From Jimgerdemannia flammicorona (Eukaryota; Mucoromycota; Endogonomycetes; Endogonales; Endogonaceae), in contig RBNI01001397.1 of NCBI GenBank assembly GCA_003990745.1, forward strand, positions 1 through 22,641: DNA of 22,641 bases. The letters run 5' to 3'. Positions 9,150 to 18,737 of the stretch are shown piece by piece. The notes below the pieces were generated by a model. That model made no database searches. It saw only the letters and a list, made by a program, of their open reading frames with translations, and was not told the DNA's origin. The position numbers and the translations under genes were made by a program. The first letter of the stretch is position 1. Each line of letters begins with the position of its first letter.

Positions 9150-11464
9150 TAGGTTCTTGCTGTGACAATCCTGGATATGGTGCCTGGGGAGGATGGTCTG
9201 CTCTGGGACTTCTGGAAGAAGATGGTAGGAGTTTCAGGAGTACTAGATAAGATAATAGTATTGTATAACTTTATATTACAGATAGGGAGATGGGTAGCAG
9301 GATCTGGGGCTGGTGATATTGCTTTATAAGAACAAAGGAAGATATGAGGACTGGAAGAACTGGTGGCCAATTATGCTACTGGATATAGATAGGAAGTTAG
9401 TGACTAAGGTGGTAGTCACAAGGCTACAGAAAGTGGCCCAGCAAGTCTTAAGTGTTGAGTAGAGGGGCTTTGTAGGAGGCTGGCTCATTAGGGATAGCAC
9501 AGCCTGAGTACATAGAGTTATTGAAGAGGCATGAGCTTGTAGACTAGATGGGTGACTGGTCTTCTTGGACCAGGAGAAGGCTATGACTGGGTGCGGTGAG
9601 TCTGACTAGTGAAAGTATTGGATAGAACTAGGGTACTGTACCAGTTCCAGTTAGCAATGATCAGCCTACTGGAAGGGAGTAAGGCTGTGCTCATATATAA
9701 TAGACATAGAGGAGTATTATTTCCTCTGGATAGGGGTGTGCCCCAGGGGGACCCATTGTCTCCCATTCTATATGCTCTTTCTCTAGAACCCCTAATAGAT
9801 AGAATTAGGCAGAAGATAGTAGAGCTCTCCATCTTTGGAATTGGGTGGAAAGTTGGGGCCTTTGCAGATGACATGGTGGTTGACCTGGGGTCTATTGCAG
9901 ATGTTGAGGAGCTCAAGGGGACAGTGGAGTGATATGAGGAGAACTCTGGGGCTAAACTCAATTGACATATATGAAACAATAGTGTTGGGCAATGGCCTGG
10001 TGGGAGGGGATGTTATTGGAACAATTGTTCTTACTGGTGAGATAGTGTAGTACTTGGATATTTATTTGTCAGTATATGGGTTAGTACTACCAAGACTTTG
10101 GTGGGAGCAGAGGATTGAAATCTGGGGGGAGGCACTGCAGAGCTGGAGGGGTTGCCACTTGTCTCTAGCAGAGTATGTCTCAATTTTGAATGTCTATTGG
10201 CTGCTGAAGTTATGGTATCTGGCTTATCATCTGGACTTCCCAGCCTGAGTAGTGAAGCAATTGATAAAGCTGGCCAAGGGGTGGATCTGGGCTAGAAGAA
10301 GGATTCAAATCAGTTGGAAGGTCTTATCCTTACTGATAGCAAGAGGAGGGCTTGGGCTGGTTGACTTTCTGAAGAGGCTACACTGCTTGAGAGTATGGTG
10401 GTTAAAGAGAGTGGTGGAATTGAGAGGGGGCAGTTGGGTCCCTCTATTGCAGAAGGTCTAGGAGATGAGATTCTCACCAAGAGGCTTGACAGGTGATCTC
10501 CTATCATTGGTTGGGCTTTGGAATACTACACAATTATGATATAAAGGCTTCTGGTAGGAAGTAGCAGAGGAGATGTACTGTATTGGAATTCATTGGCAGA
10601 GTATGAAGGAGAGGTAGCTTGGGAACCAGCAATGTGAAAATGGGACTGAGTGTTGCTGGGAGGCATTCTCTTAATCAAGTTCAACATTAGTGATGAGATA
10701 GATTGCCAAAGGAGATAAGGCCAGGATCTGTGGCCTAGTGGATGGCAGAGAGTGGGTATCAGAGAGAAGTGGAACTGGTATAGTGTGTGGGCCTGGAGTG
10801 CTGAGGTGAGGAGATGGATGCTGCTGAAGTACTGGGTGGTCTGGTAACACATGCTGAGGAGGAATGTAATGCTCAACTTCTGCTCAGGTCACCTTATTGA
10901 GGGAGGTTGCTTTGACTGTGAGGAGTGCCACAATGTAGGGCAGGAAGAGAGATATGTGCAGATGCCTAAACATTGGCTAGGAGAGTATGAGGTACTTAGT
11001 GACTTTTGATAGACTGTTGGGAATCATTTGGGGGTAATGTGTTGGGGAAATGGTGTATGGGGTCAGTGGGAGGATTTGAGGGATAGACTGGTGGGTGGGT
11101 GGGAAAGGAGTAGCTTATCTTAGGCTGGGTTTTGGTGATTTGGGTGGGACTGGCCAGTCACTGGCTTTTTATTTTTGAAGATAGGAGGAGACTGGGCTTA
11201 GGGGACTGGTTGTTGCATTGGCATAGCCTTATGGAAGACATCTTGATGAACTGGTGGCTGGGTTGGGGGTTGCAGAGTGGTTGAAGGTGTCACTTAGTAG
11301 AGAAGATCTGTAGGTAGAGTAGGGAGAGAGTGAGAGTAGTGGGTGAGAAGATGGTCTTTATTCATGATGATATAGGGAGAGACTCCCCTATGGGGATTGG
11401 GTAGTGGGAGGAGATACTGTAAACTTATTAATAGACTGGTAATAAATAGCAGAGTCTAAGTGAC

Positions 11465-11467
<3 letters not shown>
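9150..11467 (+). pseudogene. LINE copy 1 ORF2, reverse transcriptase half (3' part of split gene)
   Basis: Continuation of the endonuclease fragment at 1951-3274. Reverse transcriptase blocks are clear. 'FLDQEKA' near 9562-9582 keeps the first motif-A Asp, but a one-base loss follows (GCTATGAC where copy 2 has GCTTATGAC). An open stretch at 9609-9929 carries 'VPQGDPLSPILYALSLEPL' and 'GAFADDMVVDL', with the catalytic FADD intact at 9861-9872. Downstream come thumb and connector sequence and the Cys/His motif (Cys of 'CFDCEECH', then 'HWLGEYE', where the last Cys has become Tyr). The frame continues as 'YCKLINRLVINSRV', meets one TAA where copy 2 has CAA, then enters the poly(A). It is best read together with copy 2 when reconstructing the family history. 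Confidence 0.87.
11384..11396 (+). other. 3' end mini-hairpin of LINE copy 1
   Basis: TCCCC-TAT-GGGGA, identical to 9036-9048 in copy 2 and at the same distance from the tail. Confidence 0.4.

Positions 11468-11525
<58 letters not shown>
11468..11525 (+). repeat. Poly(A) tail of LINE copy 1
   Basis: Fifty-eight A residues after AAGTGACTAT. The next base belongs to copy 3 in reverse orientation, giving a sharp switch from a G-rich to a C-rich top strand. Confidence 0.95.
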
Positions 11526-11529
<4 letters not shown>

Positions 11530-14386
11530 GCCCTCCAGCAATACTTAGTCCCATCTCCACATTGCTTGGGCCCTAAGGCATCTCTCCTTCATCTCTCTAC
11601 TAACAAATACTAATATAGTGTACTCCATCTACAACTCTCTATCAGAAGTTTTTAAACCACATACACCTATTGTTCTGAAGTCCAACTAAGGACAGTAGAT
11701 CTCCTGTAGAGTCTCTCAGTGAGGATCTCATCTCCCAGACCTTCTTCATCAGGGGAACTCAGCTGCCACCACTCAGCTCCACAGCTCTCTTAAGCCACCA
11801 TACTCTCAGACAGTACAACCTCTTCAGAAAGTCAACTAGCTCAAGTCTCTCTCTAGTCACTAGTAAAGATAGATTCTCAGCTAATCTGACTCCTCCTCCT
11901 AGCCCAAATCCACCCCTTGGCCAATTTCAGCAATCTCTTCATCACTCAGACTGGGAAGTTCAGATGATAAGCCAAATACTACAACTTCAACAGTCAGTAA
12001 ATATTTAAGATAGAAATATGTCCTGTCAGAGACAAGTAGTAGTCTCCCCAACTCTACAGAGCCTCCCCCCAGATAGTAACTCACTACTTCTACTAGAGTC
12101 TTAGTAGAACTGACCCATATACTGAGAGATAGATGCCCAAGTATCTCACTGCCTCTCCAGCAGAGACAATTATTCCAATGACATCTCCCCCCATCAGGCT
12201 ATTACCAAGCACTATTGTTTCATACTTGTGCCAATTGAGTTTAGCTTCAGAGTATACCTCATACTACTCTATAGTCTTCTTGAGTTTCTTAATATCAGTG
12301 ATTGAGTCCAGGCTGACCACCATATCATCTGCAAAGGTACCAACTTTCCATCCAATGTCAAATACTGAAAGCTCTCCAAATTCTATCCATCAAAGACTCC
12401 AAGGAAAGCATATACAGAATGGGGGACAGTGGGTCTCTCTGGGGAACATCTCTACTCAGAGGGAAAGCCACCTCTCAATGTCTATTATACATGAGCACAG
12501 CTCTGCTCCCTTCTAGTAGGCTGACTATTGCTACTCAGAACTGTTGAGAGACACTAATCTAATCTAGTACCTTTGCTATCTAGACTCATTGAATATAGTC
12601 ATATGCCTTTTTCTGATCCAAGAAGACCAGGTATCCATCCAGTTTACAAGCTCAAGCCCCTTCAATAATGCTGTGTATCCAAGCTATGTCATTCCAAATA
12701 AGTCAGCCCCTGATAAAGCCCCACTGCTCCTCCCTCAAGACCAGTTGGGCTATCTTCTACAGCCTTGCTACCACTACCTTAGTAACCAACTTTCTGTCTA
12801 TGTCCAGTAGTATGATCAGCCTCCAGTTCTTCTAGTCCTCTCTTCTGCTCTTATTCTTATACAACAGTACTACCAGTCTCAGATCCTGCTCACCTACCTA
12901 TCTCTCAGACTATAGTACTAAGTTATAAAGTACCCTCAGCTCTCCTAGTATACTGAAGACATCCACCATCTTCTTCAAGAAATTCCAGGGCAGGCCATCC
13001 TCCCCTGGTGCTGTACCCAGTATAGTTGCAGCAAGAATCTGGTAAATCTCCTCCTCCTGCACTGGTAACACCAGGTCACTCAGTCCTTCTGCCCATAGTA
13101 GATACCAATCCTCTAAGGTATGATCAATGGTGGCAGCATCAGCCCCACCCTCCTCTTCACTCCACAGACTACTCCACCTCTCCTTAAATATCCTGAGAAT
13201 ATCTTATATACTATATACCAATAGCCCCTCAGAATTGAGAACCTCCTCCCACCTCTGCTGAACTCTCCTCACCCAAAGGCCCCTCATGAGAAACTTAGAG
13301 GGCCTCTCTCCTTTCTCCAGCTCCTACCAACATAACCATGCTGCAAAACTCTGCACCTATACTTCTTTCTCCTCTCACAATATCTGTTGCAACTCAAAAA
13401 CCTCCTTTTTCACCCATAACAGTCTCCAGTCCTCTCCCCCCTCCAGGGCCAACAGATCTGTCTAATCTTCCAAAAGTCTTATCAGTCTAGCAGAAGCCCA
13501 CATCCTCTACTTCCTCCTCTGTCTATCAGCCATCTTACTAGCCTCCCTCCAATAGACTCTAGCAGCCTCTTTCAGCCTCATCTATCTAACTTCAACTGGG
13601 ACACCATCCTGTATTCACCCCTCCACCCTCTGCCAAATGTTCTCAGCTCACTTGTCCCATAATACCTTATTGTCTAACAAAGAGGAGTTGAGGCACCAAT
13701 GTCCTGGTCTATCCCCACTCCCTCCAAAATGACCTTGTCCCAGCAATCTCAAATAATCAGACCATAGACACCATTCAGCCTTCAGTGACCTCTAAATATT
13801 TAGGCCCAGTAGTCTGCCATCAAAATCTAGTCAATTCTTGTCCCCAGCCTATATGCCCAATATATATATACTCTCCTGTCACTCCAAAACCCTCTACCAG
13901 TATCCATCAGAGCACTCAGCTACTCTACTTTCTCTCATATCTCCAAACCTCCACTCCTACTCTCAGCCCCCCACTCTCCATCAGTTTTATCCATCAGCAC
14001 ATCTCTGACCATATTAAAGTTCCTACCAAGCATGTCCACTCCAGCCTCTGCAAGAGTCCTTCTCTTCTGGAGACCCTTCACCCAATCTATATACTCACTC
14101 TATATAGTAGAGCAGTAGCAGGATCCCACTATAACTGGCTCCTAACCAGTATGAATCCACTCTCCCCAAACTAGCCTGTCTCATCATATATCTCCTCTCT
14201 GTCCCTCCAGACCAGAATTCCAACCTTGTCCTTCCAAACTATCCCACTTCTCCATTCCTTTATCTATTCCAGTTTATTCAAATCATCCTCACATCTGACA
14301 TCCTACAAAAGAAAGAGATCAGCCTCCAATCCCTTCAGTCAAGAAAAAATGTTCTATTATCAAAATGAACTCTGTAGCCTATTCAC
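11526..14386 (-). pseudogene. LINE copy 3 ORF2, decayed and 3'-truncated
   Basis: Read on the minus strand from a GTG at 14384-14386, the place of the copy 2 ATG. Endonuclease blocks include 'GVDMLGRNFNMV' around 14005-14040 (the Asp of the DFN motif is now Asn) and 'WSDY' near 13750-13775 (SDH with His CAT changed to TAT). Reverse transcriptase keeps 'KVGTFADDMVV', with FADDM intact at 12321-12335. The 'GDPLSP' block reads RDPLSP near 12430. Many stops come from Trp and Gln codons. The C-terminal Cys/His motif and tail are absent from the window because copy 1 sits at 11525. Confidence 0.85.
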
Positions 14387-14450
14387 ATTTAAAGAAAAAA
14401 TATTGGTTATACTGTTCATAAGGAATAATGTGAAATAATAAGTGTATCCT

Positions 14451-16476
14451 CTACTGCTCTATGTTTATCTCTTCCTGAGCCAAGTCCAGATTGTGTTCAG
14501 TAGCCACTGCCTTCTCTTCAATCCTCTTAGCCTCTAATCCAACCAGAAGTTCTACAAGCTCACTATCTTCTTTCTCCTCAAAATCCTCATGATATTCCTG
14601 GCAAGCCTCCTGCCAGAGCTGCAACCCATGCTGCTCTGCCCAACAGAAAGCAGTCTGCTCACCAGTAGTAATCACCAGCTCAGTCTCTCTCTTCTTATCA
14701 ATCTCATACCCTTCCTTCTTCAGGAAAACTGCAAGAACCTCCACCTTCAGTACCTCCACCACTCCCTCACCATATAGGAGATATGCCCAGTGCTCTTTAC
14801 TTATCACTCACAGGTCCACCTCCCCCAACTCATCTGCTGCAAAGTTGTTCATCATCTTATACATTCATAGAAGATTTCCCACCTCCTTTCTCCTGGGAGT
14901 TGCTGGCCTTCCTCTATCCAGCATCAAGACATCAGTCTCTGTACTCACATCCTCATCCTACTCCTTCTCTTGGACATCTACCAGTTCATTCTTGCCAACT
15001 GCCACCACCTGTCTCTCCTTCACTACCTCAGAAACTCCAAAGTATACTCACTGGACTCTCCACATAGGTACATCCTCCACCACTCTGCCCCTTAAAGCTG
15101 GATCTTGTCTAATAAGAGGTATAGAGGTGGGAAGTCTTCTCAGATCTCAAAAGTACCATCTGCATAAGGGTTATAACCAGTCACATCCTTATCTATTTTA
15201 GGCCCCTTCTCTGCAGTCTCTTCATCTTTATCAGTCCAGACACTATCTTTGGTTCTCCCCACAATTTCAATACTACCAGCATCCTTCTTTGCCCTGCTCT
15301 CTAGGTTCACCAATAGCTCTCTCTATCTCTTGCATCTTTGGAACCTTTTCCATAGCCCCTTATCTATATAAATCCTCTTTCCATCCACTACTTCTAAATG
15401 TGTTGACTCCATATATTCCTTCCAAGCCTTTACCTTCTGCTTTACAACACTACTCAGCTCCTCCAATATCTCTAACAAATCCTTTTACTCCTCTTTACCC
15501 TTATCATCTTATATAAGAAAGCCCTCCAAATAATCACTAAAGATCAGTTCCTAGCTTTCCTGGTAGCTTTCTTCCCCACCAACTGAATCCTAATATTGAT
15601 ATTTCCAATTCTAAATAAGGTCCCCTCTCAGACCTGGAACCCAACATCAACCACCTCCCTATACTCAGCCATAACTTTCTTAACTCTCCTTCTTATCTCC
15701 ACAGCAGTCACCATGGGCACCCCTTTCACCAGTAACTATACCACCCTGAAGTCTCATCTCAAGTAGCACACCATCAGAACACATACCTTTCTAACAGTTA
15801 GCCCAGCCTTCAGCACTTCCTCCAACAGTTCAGCCTCCTCAAAGCTCACCTCTACTTCTTTCAATCTCTTCAGAAACTTCATAGATATAGCTCTAGCCAC
15901 TTACTTAACAATCAGCCCCAGTACTATTTTTGCCATCACTGCTAAGCCCCTGAAGCATAAAGTAACTATGAACTCTGAGATCAACTTCTTGAGTAATAGG
16001 GCCACTACCAGGCCTGTTACACCATCTACCAGATTCTCTATCTATCTAAGTCCCATCCTCTCAGCCCCACCATCAGCAGTCATATCTGTATTTTTTTCCA
16101 GATTGGCAGTCCTGTTGCCATCAGCTGTCACATCTGCCCCAGCCACTATACCTCTAGCTCCACTGTCCCTACTGCTAATAACTGCTCTCTTATACTCTAT
16201 TGTCTTCACTGCCTCCTTACCCTTCCTCAGCCAGCCCTCCAGCCTAGATGTCAGTGATTTCCTTTTACCACATCTATGAAGCTTACCCTCCCTGTCCCCT
16301 GCCCTCTAGCTCTGCTCCCTCTCCATCTATATCCTCCCATCAGCAGACCCCTCATGCTCTCCTCTAAGCCAGGGCCCCTCTCTACATGCTGCTAATTAAA
16401 TGTACTAGGGCTATCCTGCTCAGTATACACCTCAGAACATATATTGGTCACTATATTGCTAAACTCTTTTCTCCAA
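14451..16476 (-). pseudogene. LINE copy 3 ORF1, decayed
   Basis: Minus-strand ORF1 homologue. Its longest open stretch, 14807 down to 14451, holds the C-terminal block 'MISKEHWAYLLYGEGVVEVL', continuing through 'LKKEGYEIDKKRETELV' to a terminal 'NLDLAQEEINIEQ' and a TAG stop. This matches the C-terminal end of ORF1 in copies 1 and 2. The C-terminal portion is rich in Glu, Lys and Leu and could be a coiled coil. The 5' limit is the TTG at 16474-16476, matching copy 2 at 3336. Multiple stops and likely indels occur upstream. The function is not recognised beyond family position. Confidence 0.78.
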
Positions 16477-16535
16477 AAACTGTATTATAAGTATTGCCAA
16501 AAGATTATATAACCTGAATATTACCAGAGAAAGAT
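16477..16535 (-). promoter_or_regulatory. LINE 5' leader (copy 3)
   Basis: About 59 bases between the element's 5' edge and ORF1, homologous to 3275-3335. It helps fix the true 5' end of the family. A promoter role is inferred only from location. Confidence 0.45.
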
Positions 16536-17621
16536 GGCCTGTGTAATTCTAATATCTATCTTGGTTACATTATCAACTAAGATAGAGTATATATAGACTC
16601 TCTTAAGATATAAGCAGTAGCAGTATATCTAAGGCCCACTATTATTACTGAAGTCTAAGCTTTCATAAGCCTAGCCTTATACTATTATAGATTTATTAGA
16701 GGATTTTCCAATATCACAGATCTAATCTAAACTTAATAAGAAGAATATTAAGTTCTAGTAGACTAATAGATAACAAAAAGCACCAGACATCCATTTTGAG
16801 GAGACTCAAGAATTCATTCTATAGATAGATATAAGTACAGTCAGATTAGAAGTAGTTTTAGCTCAGAAAAAAGATAAAGTAAAATATATTATTATATATC
16901 TTAGTTAAGGAATATAAAGAGCTGAAAAATAATATAAATCCTATAAGTTAGAATGTCTCATAGTTATTTGAGCTATAGAAAAGTTCTACCACTATCTTAT
17001 TGGAAGATACTTTACCATTCAGATAGACTACTCAGCTCTCACTTAACTACTGACTACTGAACAACTTAAAGAAATCTATGTCAGATAGATCATAAAGTTA
17101 TAGATCTATAATATAACTATTGTATACTATCCAGAAAGAACTAATGCCAATATAGATACCCTCTTATAGATACTCCAAAGGACTTTCAATCAGCAAATCA
17201 ACTATAAATAAAGAGCTTTACTATAGAATTATTACCTATCTAGAATGGTAAAAGATATCCAAACATCTGAAAGAATAAATATAAATAATTATCAGCAGAA
17301 TATGGAAATAATTCAAAACTGACAGAGAAATTTTAAAGAAAGAAAAACTACTAGTTATACTTGAGTATAAGAAGAAATAATAATGAAGTCAGTATATGAA
17401 CTTAGCTATCTAGAAGAAATAAATATCTATAATAAAGTAAAAAGAACAATATGGTGGTCAGAAATAGAGAAAAATATCAGACAATTTGTTAAGATCTGGA
17501 ACAAATATCAGAAATAGAAACAAAACTAATGGAATCAGACTTCTGGGTTAATATATATAGAACTAGTACTATTTGCTTATATTGCAATAGATATAATTAG
17601 CTTTCTACTCTTAACTCTGAC
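16536..17621 (+). mobile_element. Ty3/Gypsy LTR retrotransposon fragment
   Basis: An internal pol fragment without visible LTRs. Its left edge is the insertion point of LINE copy 3; the N-terminal half of its reverse transcriptase is expected on the far side of copy 3, left of the window. Its right edge is the palindromic element at 17624. No integrase sequence was recognised beyond that palindrome, so the remainder is lost or unreadable. I saw no CpG in it. Confidence 0.87.
16536..17621 (+). pseudogene. Ty3/Gypsy pol: end of reverse transcriptase, RNase H, start of integrase
   Basis: Around 16557-16730 it reads 'YLGYIIN*DRVYID', then 'LALYYYRFIRGFSNITDLI', the end of the reverse transcriptase and the connection. 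After a frame change near 16730 the RNase H runs from about 16813 without further indels. 'DISTVRLEVVLAQKKDK' has the first Asp at 16828. Then come 'LECLIVI*AIEKFYHYLIG', 'FTIQIDYSALT*LLTTEQ' and 'NITIVYYPERTNANIDTLL'. Next is the integrase zinc-binding region 'NKVKRTIWWSEIEKNIRQFV', with WW at 17452-17457. Its His residues read Tyr and its Cys residues are Trp and Tyr, so zinc binding is lost. The core begins 'FAYIAIDIISF', with the first catalytic Asp at 17590. Nearly all breaks are stops replacing Trp, Gln or Arg. Confidence 0.87.
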
Positions 17622-17623
17622 TA
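17622..17623. repeat. Putative TA target duplication (left) of the palindrome
   Basis: TA precedes GTGCTCC; TA also follows GGAGCAC at 18201-18202. Both ends read CTAG, so a 2-4 bp duplication is possible. TA is the choice consistent with Tc1/mariner-like insertion. Confidence 0.5.
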
Positions 17624-17867
17624 GTGCTCCGAACGAGTCAATCCGGATGGATTTGAATCCCATCTGGATCAACTCGGATTGGATTCGAATCCCATCCGGA
17701 TGGATTTGAATCAACCATTGTTTTGATTTCCAAATTGGACAATTAAATGTTTACATCAATAACTCGATGAATAATCATCCAAATTTGATGATCTTAGTAT
17801 CATTTGAAAGCCCTTAATAAGGCCATTCTAATGATATTAAGAACATTAAAATCGGATTACGCGTTGC
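17624..17867 (+). repeat. Left arm of palindrome
   Basis: Pairs with 17957-18200. Well-conserved paired stretches include ATCAACCATTGTTTTGATTTCC and GCCCTTAATAAGG and their complements in the right arm. The innermost pair is GCGTTGC with GCAACGC. Confidence 0.9.
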
Positions 17868-17899
17868 CGAGATATTAAGGAAAACGTTCTATTTGACGA

Positions 17900-17940
17900 A
17901 ATTTCCAAAATCGGCAAATTGAAGAATTTCCAAAATCGGC
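17900..17940 (+). repeat. Direct repeat in the palindrome spacer
   Basis: AATTTCCAAAATCGGC occurs at 17900-17915 and again at 17925-17940, a 25-bp period. It lies in the unpaired loop between the arms. Confidence 0.75.
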
Positions 17941-17956
17941 GATTCAGATGGTTTCA

Positions 17957-18200
17957 GCAACGCATGATCCGATTTCAATATTTTTGGTATCATTAGATAG
18001 ACCTTATTAAGGGCTTTCAAATGACACCAAGATCATCAAATTTGGATGATTATTTATTGAGTTATTGATGTAAACATTTAATTATCTAATTTGGAAATCA
18101 AAACAATGGTTGATTCGAATCCCATCTGAGTTGATCCAGATGAGATTCAATCTGAATCAATCTGAATCCAATCCAGATTAAATTGACTCGTTAGGAGCAC
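17957..18200 (-). repeat. Right arm of palindrome
   Basis: Inverted partner of 17624-17867, ending ATTGACTCGTTAGGAGCAC. It differs from the left arm mainly by C/T and G/A transitions, for example CTCAGA here (reverse complement) against CTCGGA. Confidence 0.9.
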
Positions 18201-18202
18201 TA
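18201..18202. repeat. Putative TA target duplication (right) of the palindrome
   Basis: Follows the right terminus directly; partner of 17622-17623. Confidence 0.5.
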
Positions 18203-18663
18203 GCCATCACAGATAGGAAGAAGAATGATTATAGTGAACCAGTAGGGTGTCAGGCTGGGGACAGTTATTAGGGCTAGAGTGAGTGCTACATTGGTGGGAT
18301 CTTCTGATTGGTATAGGATAGTTAGGTAATAGATGTCACTCTTGGCTGCTTTTGGTAATTTGTAAGATTGGGCTCTGGTTGTTGGGGATAATTGGGGGGC
18401 CTAAGGCTATCTAGATTAGATATCTTAACTACACTTAACTAGAACTAGGAGTTGATATAGCAATATGATCAAGACCTGTAGGCTTGAGTAGTGGGGTATT
18501 GGGGGTCTTCTTCTATCTTATATATAAGTCTTTTACTTATCTCATCTGTTACTCTCCTTGAGGTAGTAGAGGCTATGCAAATTGGCTTAAGTATGACCTT
18601 ATACATATGTTGGAGTTTTAGATATATATCTAAAGCATATGTTTATTACTTCCTAGTAATAGA
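18203..18663. other. Unassigned sequence between palindrome and LINE copy 4
   Basis: About 460 bases with no CpG and no convincing reading frame. The open stretch at 18491-18670 (+) is short, hydrophobic and has no recognisable motif. The Gypsy integrase frame at 17590 does not continue recognisably here after removing the palindrome. This may be decayed repeat or intergenic DNA. Confidence 0.5.
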
Positions 18664-18674
18664 AAGAGCATAGT
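18664..18674. repeat. Target-site duplication (left) of LINE copy 4
   Basis: AAGAGCATAGT pairs with AAGAGTATAGT at 20907-20917. The only difference is CpA to TpA. The element's own first bases (ATCTCC, aligned with copy 2 ATCC) begin one base later, at 18676. Confidence 0.8.
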
Positions 18675-18737
18675 TATCTCCTTTTTCTGCTAATATTTGG
18701 ATTACACAAACTTCTGATAATACTCAAAACTTTATTT

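Larger units (their letters stand above)
9150..11525 (+). mobile_element. LINE copy 1, right part
   Basis: The 3' half of the element that began at 13. It starts at the consensus position where the left part stopped and runs to a 58-nt poly(A) tail. That tail abuts the inside of reverse-oriented copy 3, so copy 1 was inserted into copy 3; the matching left duplication and the rest of copy 3 should lie to the left of the window. Only about one CpG (9594) was seen in this part and one (185) in the left part. Confidence 0.92.
11526..16535 (-). mobile_element. LINE copy 3, reverse orientation, cut at its 3' side by copy 1
   Basis: On the minus strand this matches copy 2 from its first base to about 8322; the last 800 or so bases are displaced beyond the window by copy 1. 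The 5' end at 16535 aligns with the starts of copies 2 and 4 (ATCTTTCTCTGGTAATATTC). It abuts Ty3/Gypsy reverse transcriptase sequence, so copy 3 was inserted into that older element. I saw no CpG across about 5 kb, which suggests longer or stronger decay than in copies 1 and 2. Confidence 0.92.
17624..18200. mobile_element. 577-bp palindromic (foldback/MITE-like) element
   Basis: Two 244-bp arms (17624-17867 and 17957-18200) are reverse complements of each other with scattered transitions and small differences, around an 89-bp spacer. The terminal sequence is GTGCTCC(G/T)AACGAGTCAAT. The left arm contains repeated units built on ATCCGGATGGATTTGAATCC (17641 and again at 17694). No reading frame of coding size is present, so it is non-autonomous. 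It would be mobilised by a transposase elsewhere if it is a MITE; TA flanks point to the Tc1/mariner superfamily, which is inference. About 20 CpGs lie inside it, against none seen for several kb on either side. A transcript across it would fold into a long double-stranded hairpin. Confidence 0.88.

Noticed and set aside
9121..9150. Copy 1 right part as an independent 5'-truncated LINE
   Set aside because: It begins exactly where copy 1 left part ends and shares the 9-bp duplication, so a split element explains it better.
11899..12810. Plus-strand open frames within 11526-16280
   Set aside because: They are antisense to LINE copy 3, whose minus-strand frame carries the real reverse transcriptase and ORF1 motifs.
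17641..17720. CRISPR-like or satellite array
   Set aside because: The repeated ATCCGGATGGATTTGAATCC units are part of the palindrome arm. They are adjacent and not separated by unique spacers, and the context is eukaryotic.
18491..18673. 60-codon plus-strand frame
   Set aside because: Short, hydrophobic, no motif, and it ends in the target site of LINE copy 4. It is not distinguishable from chance.
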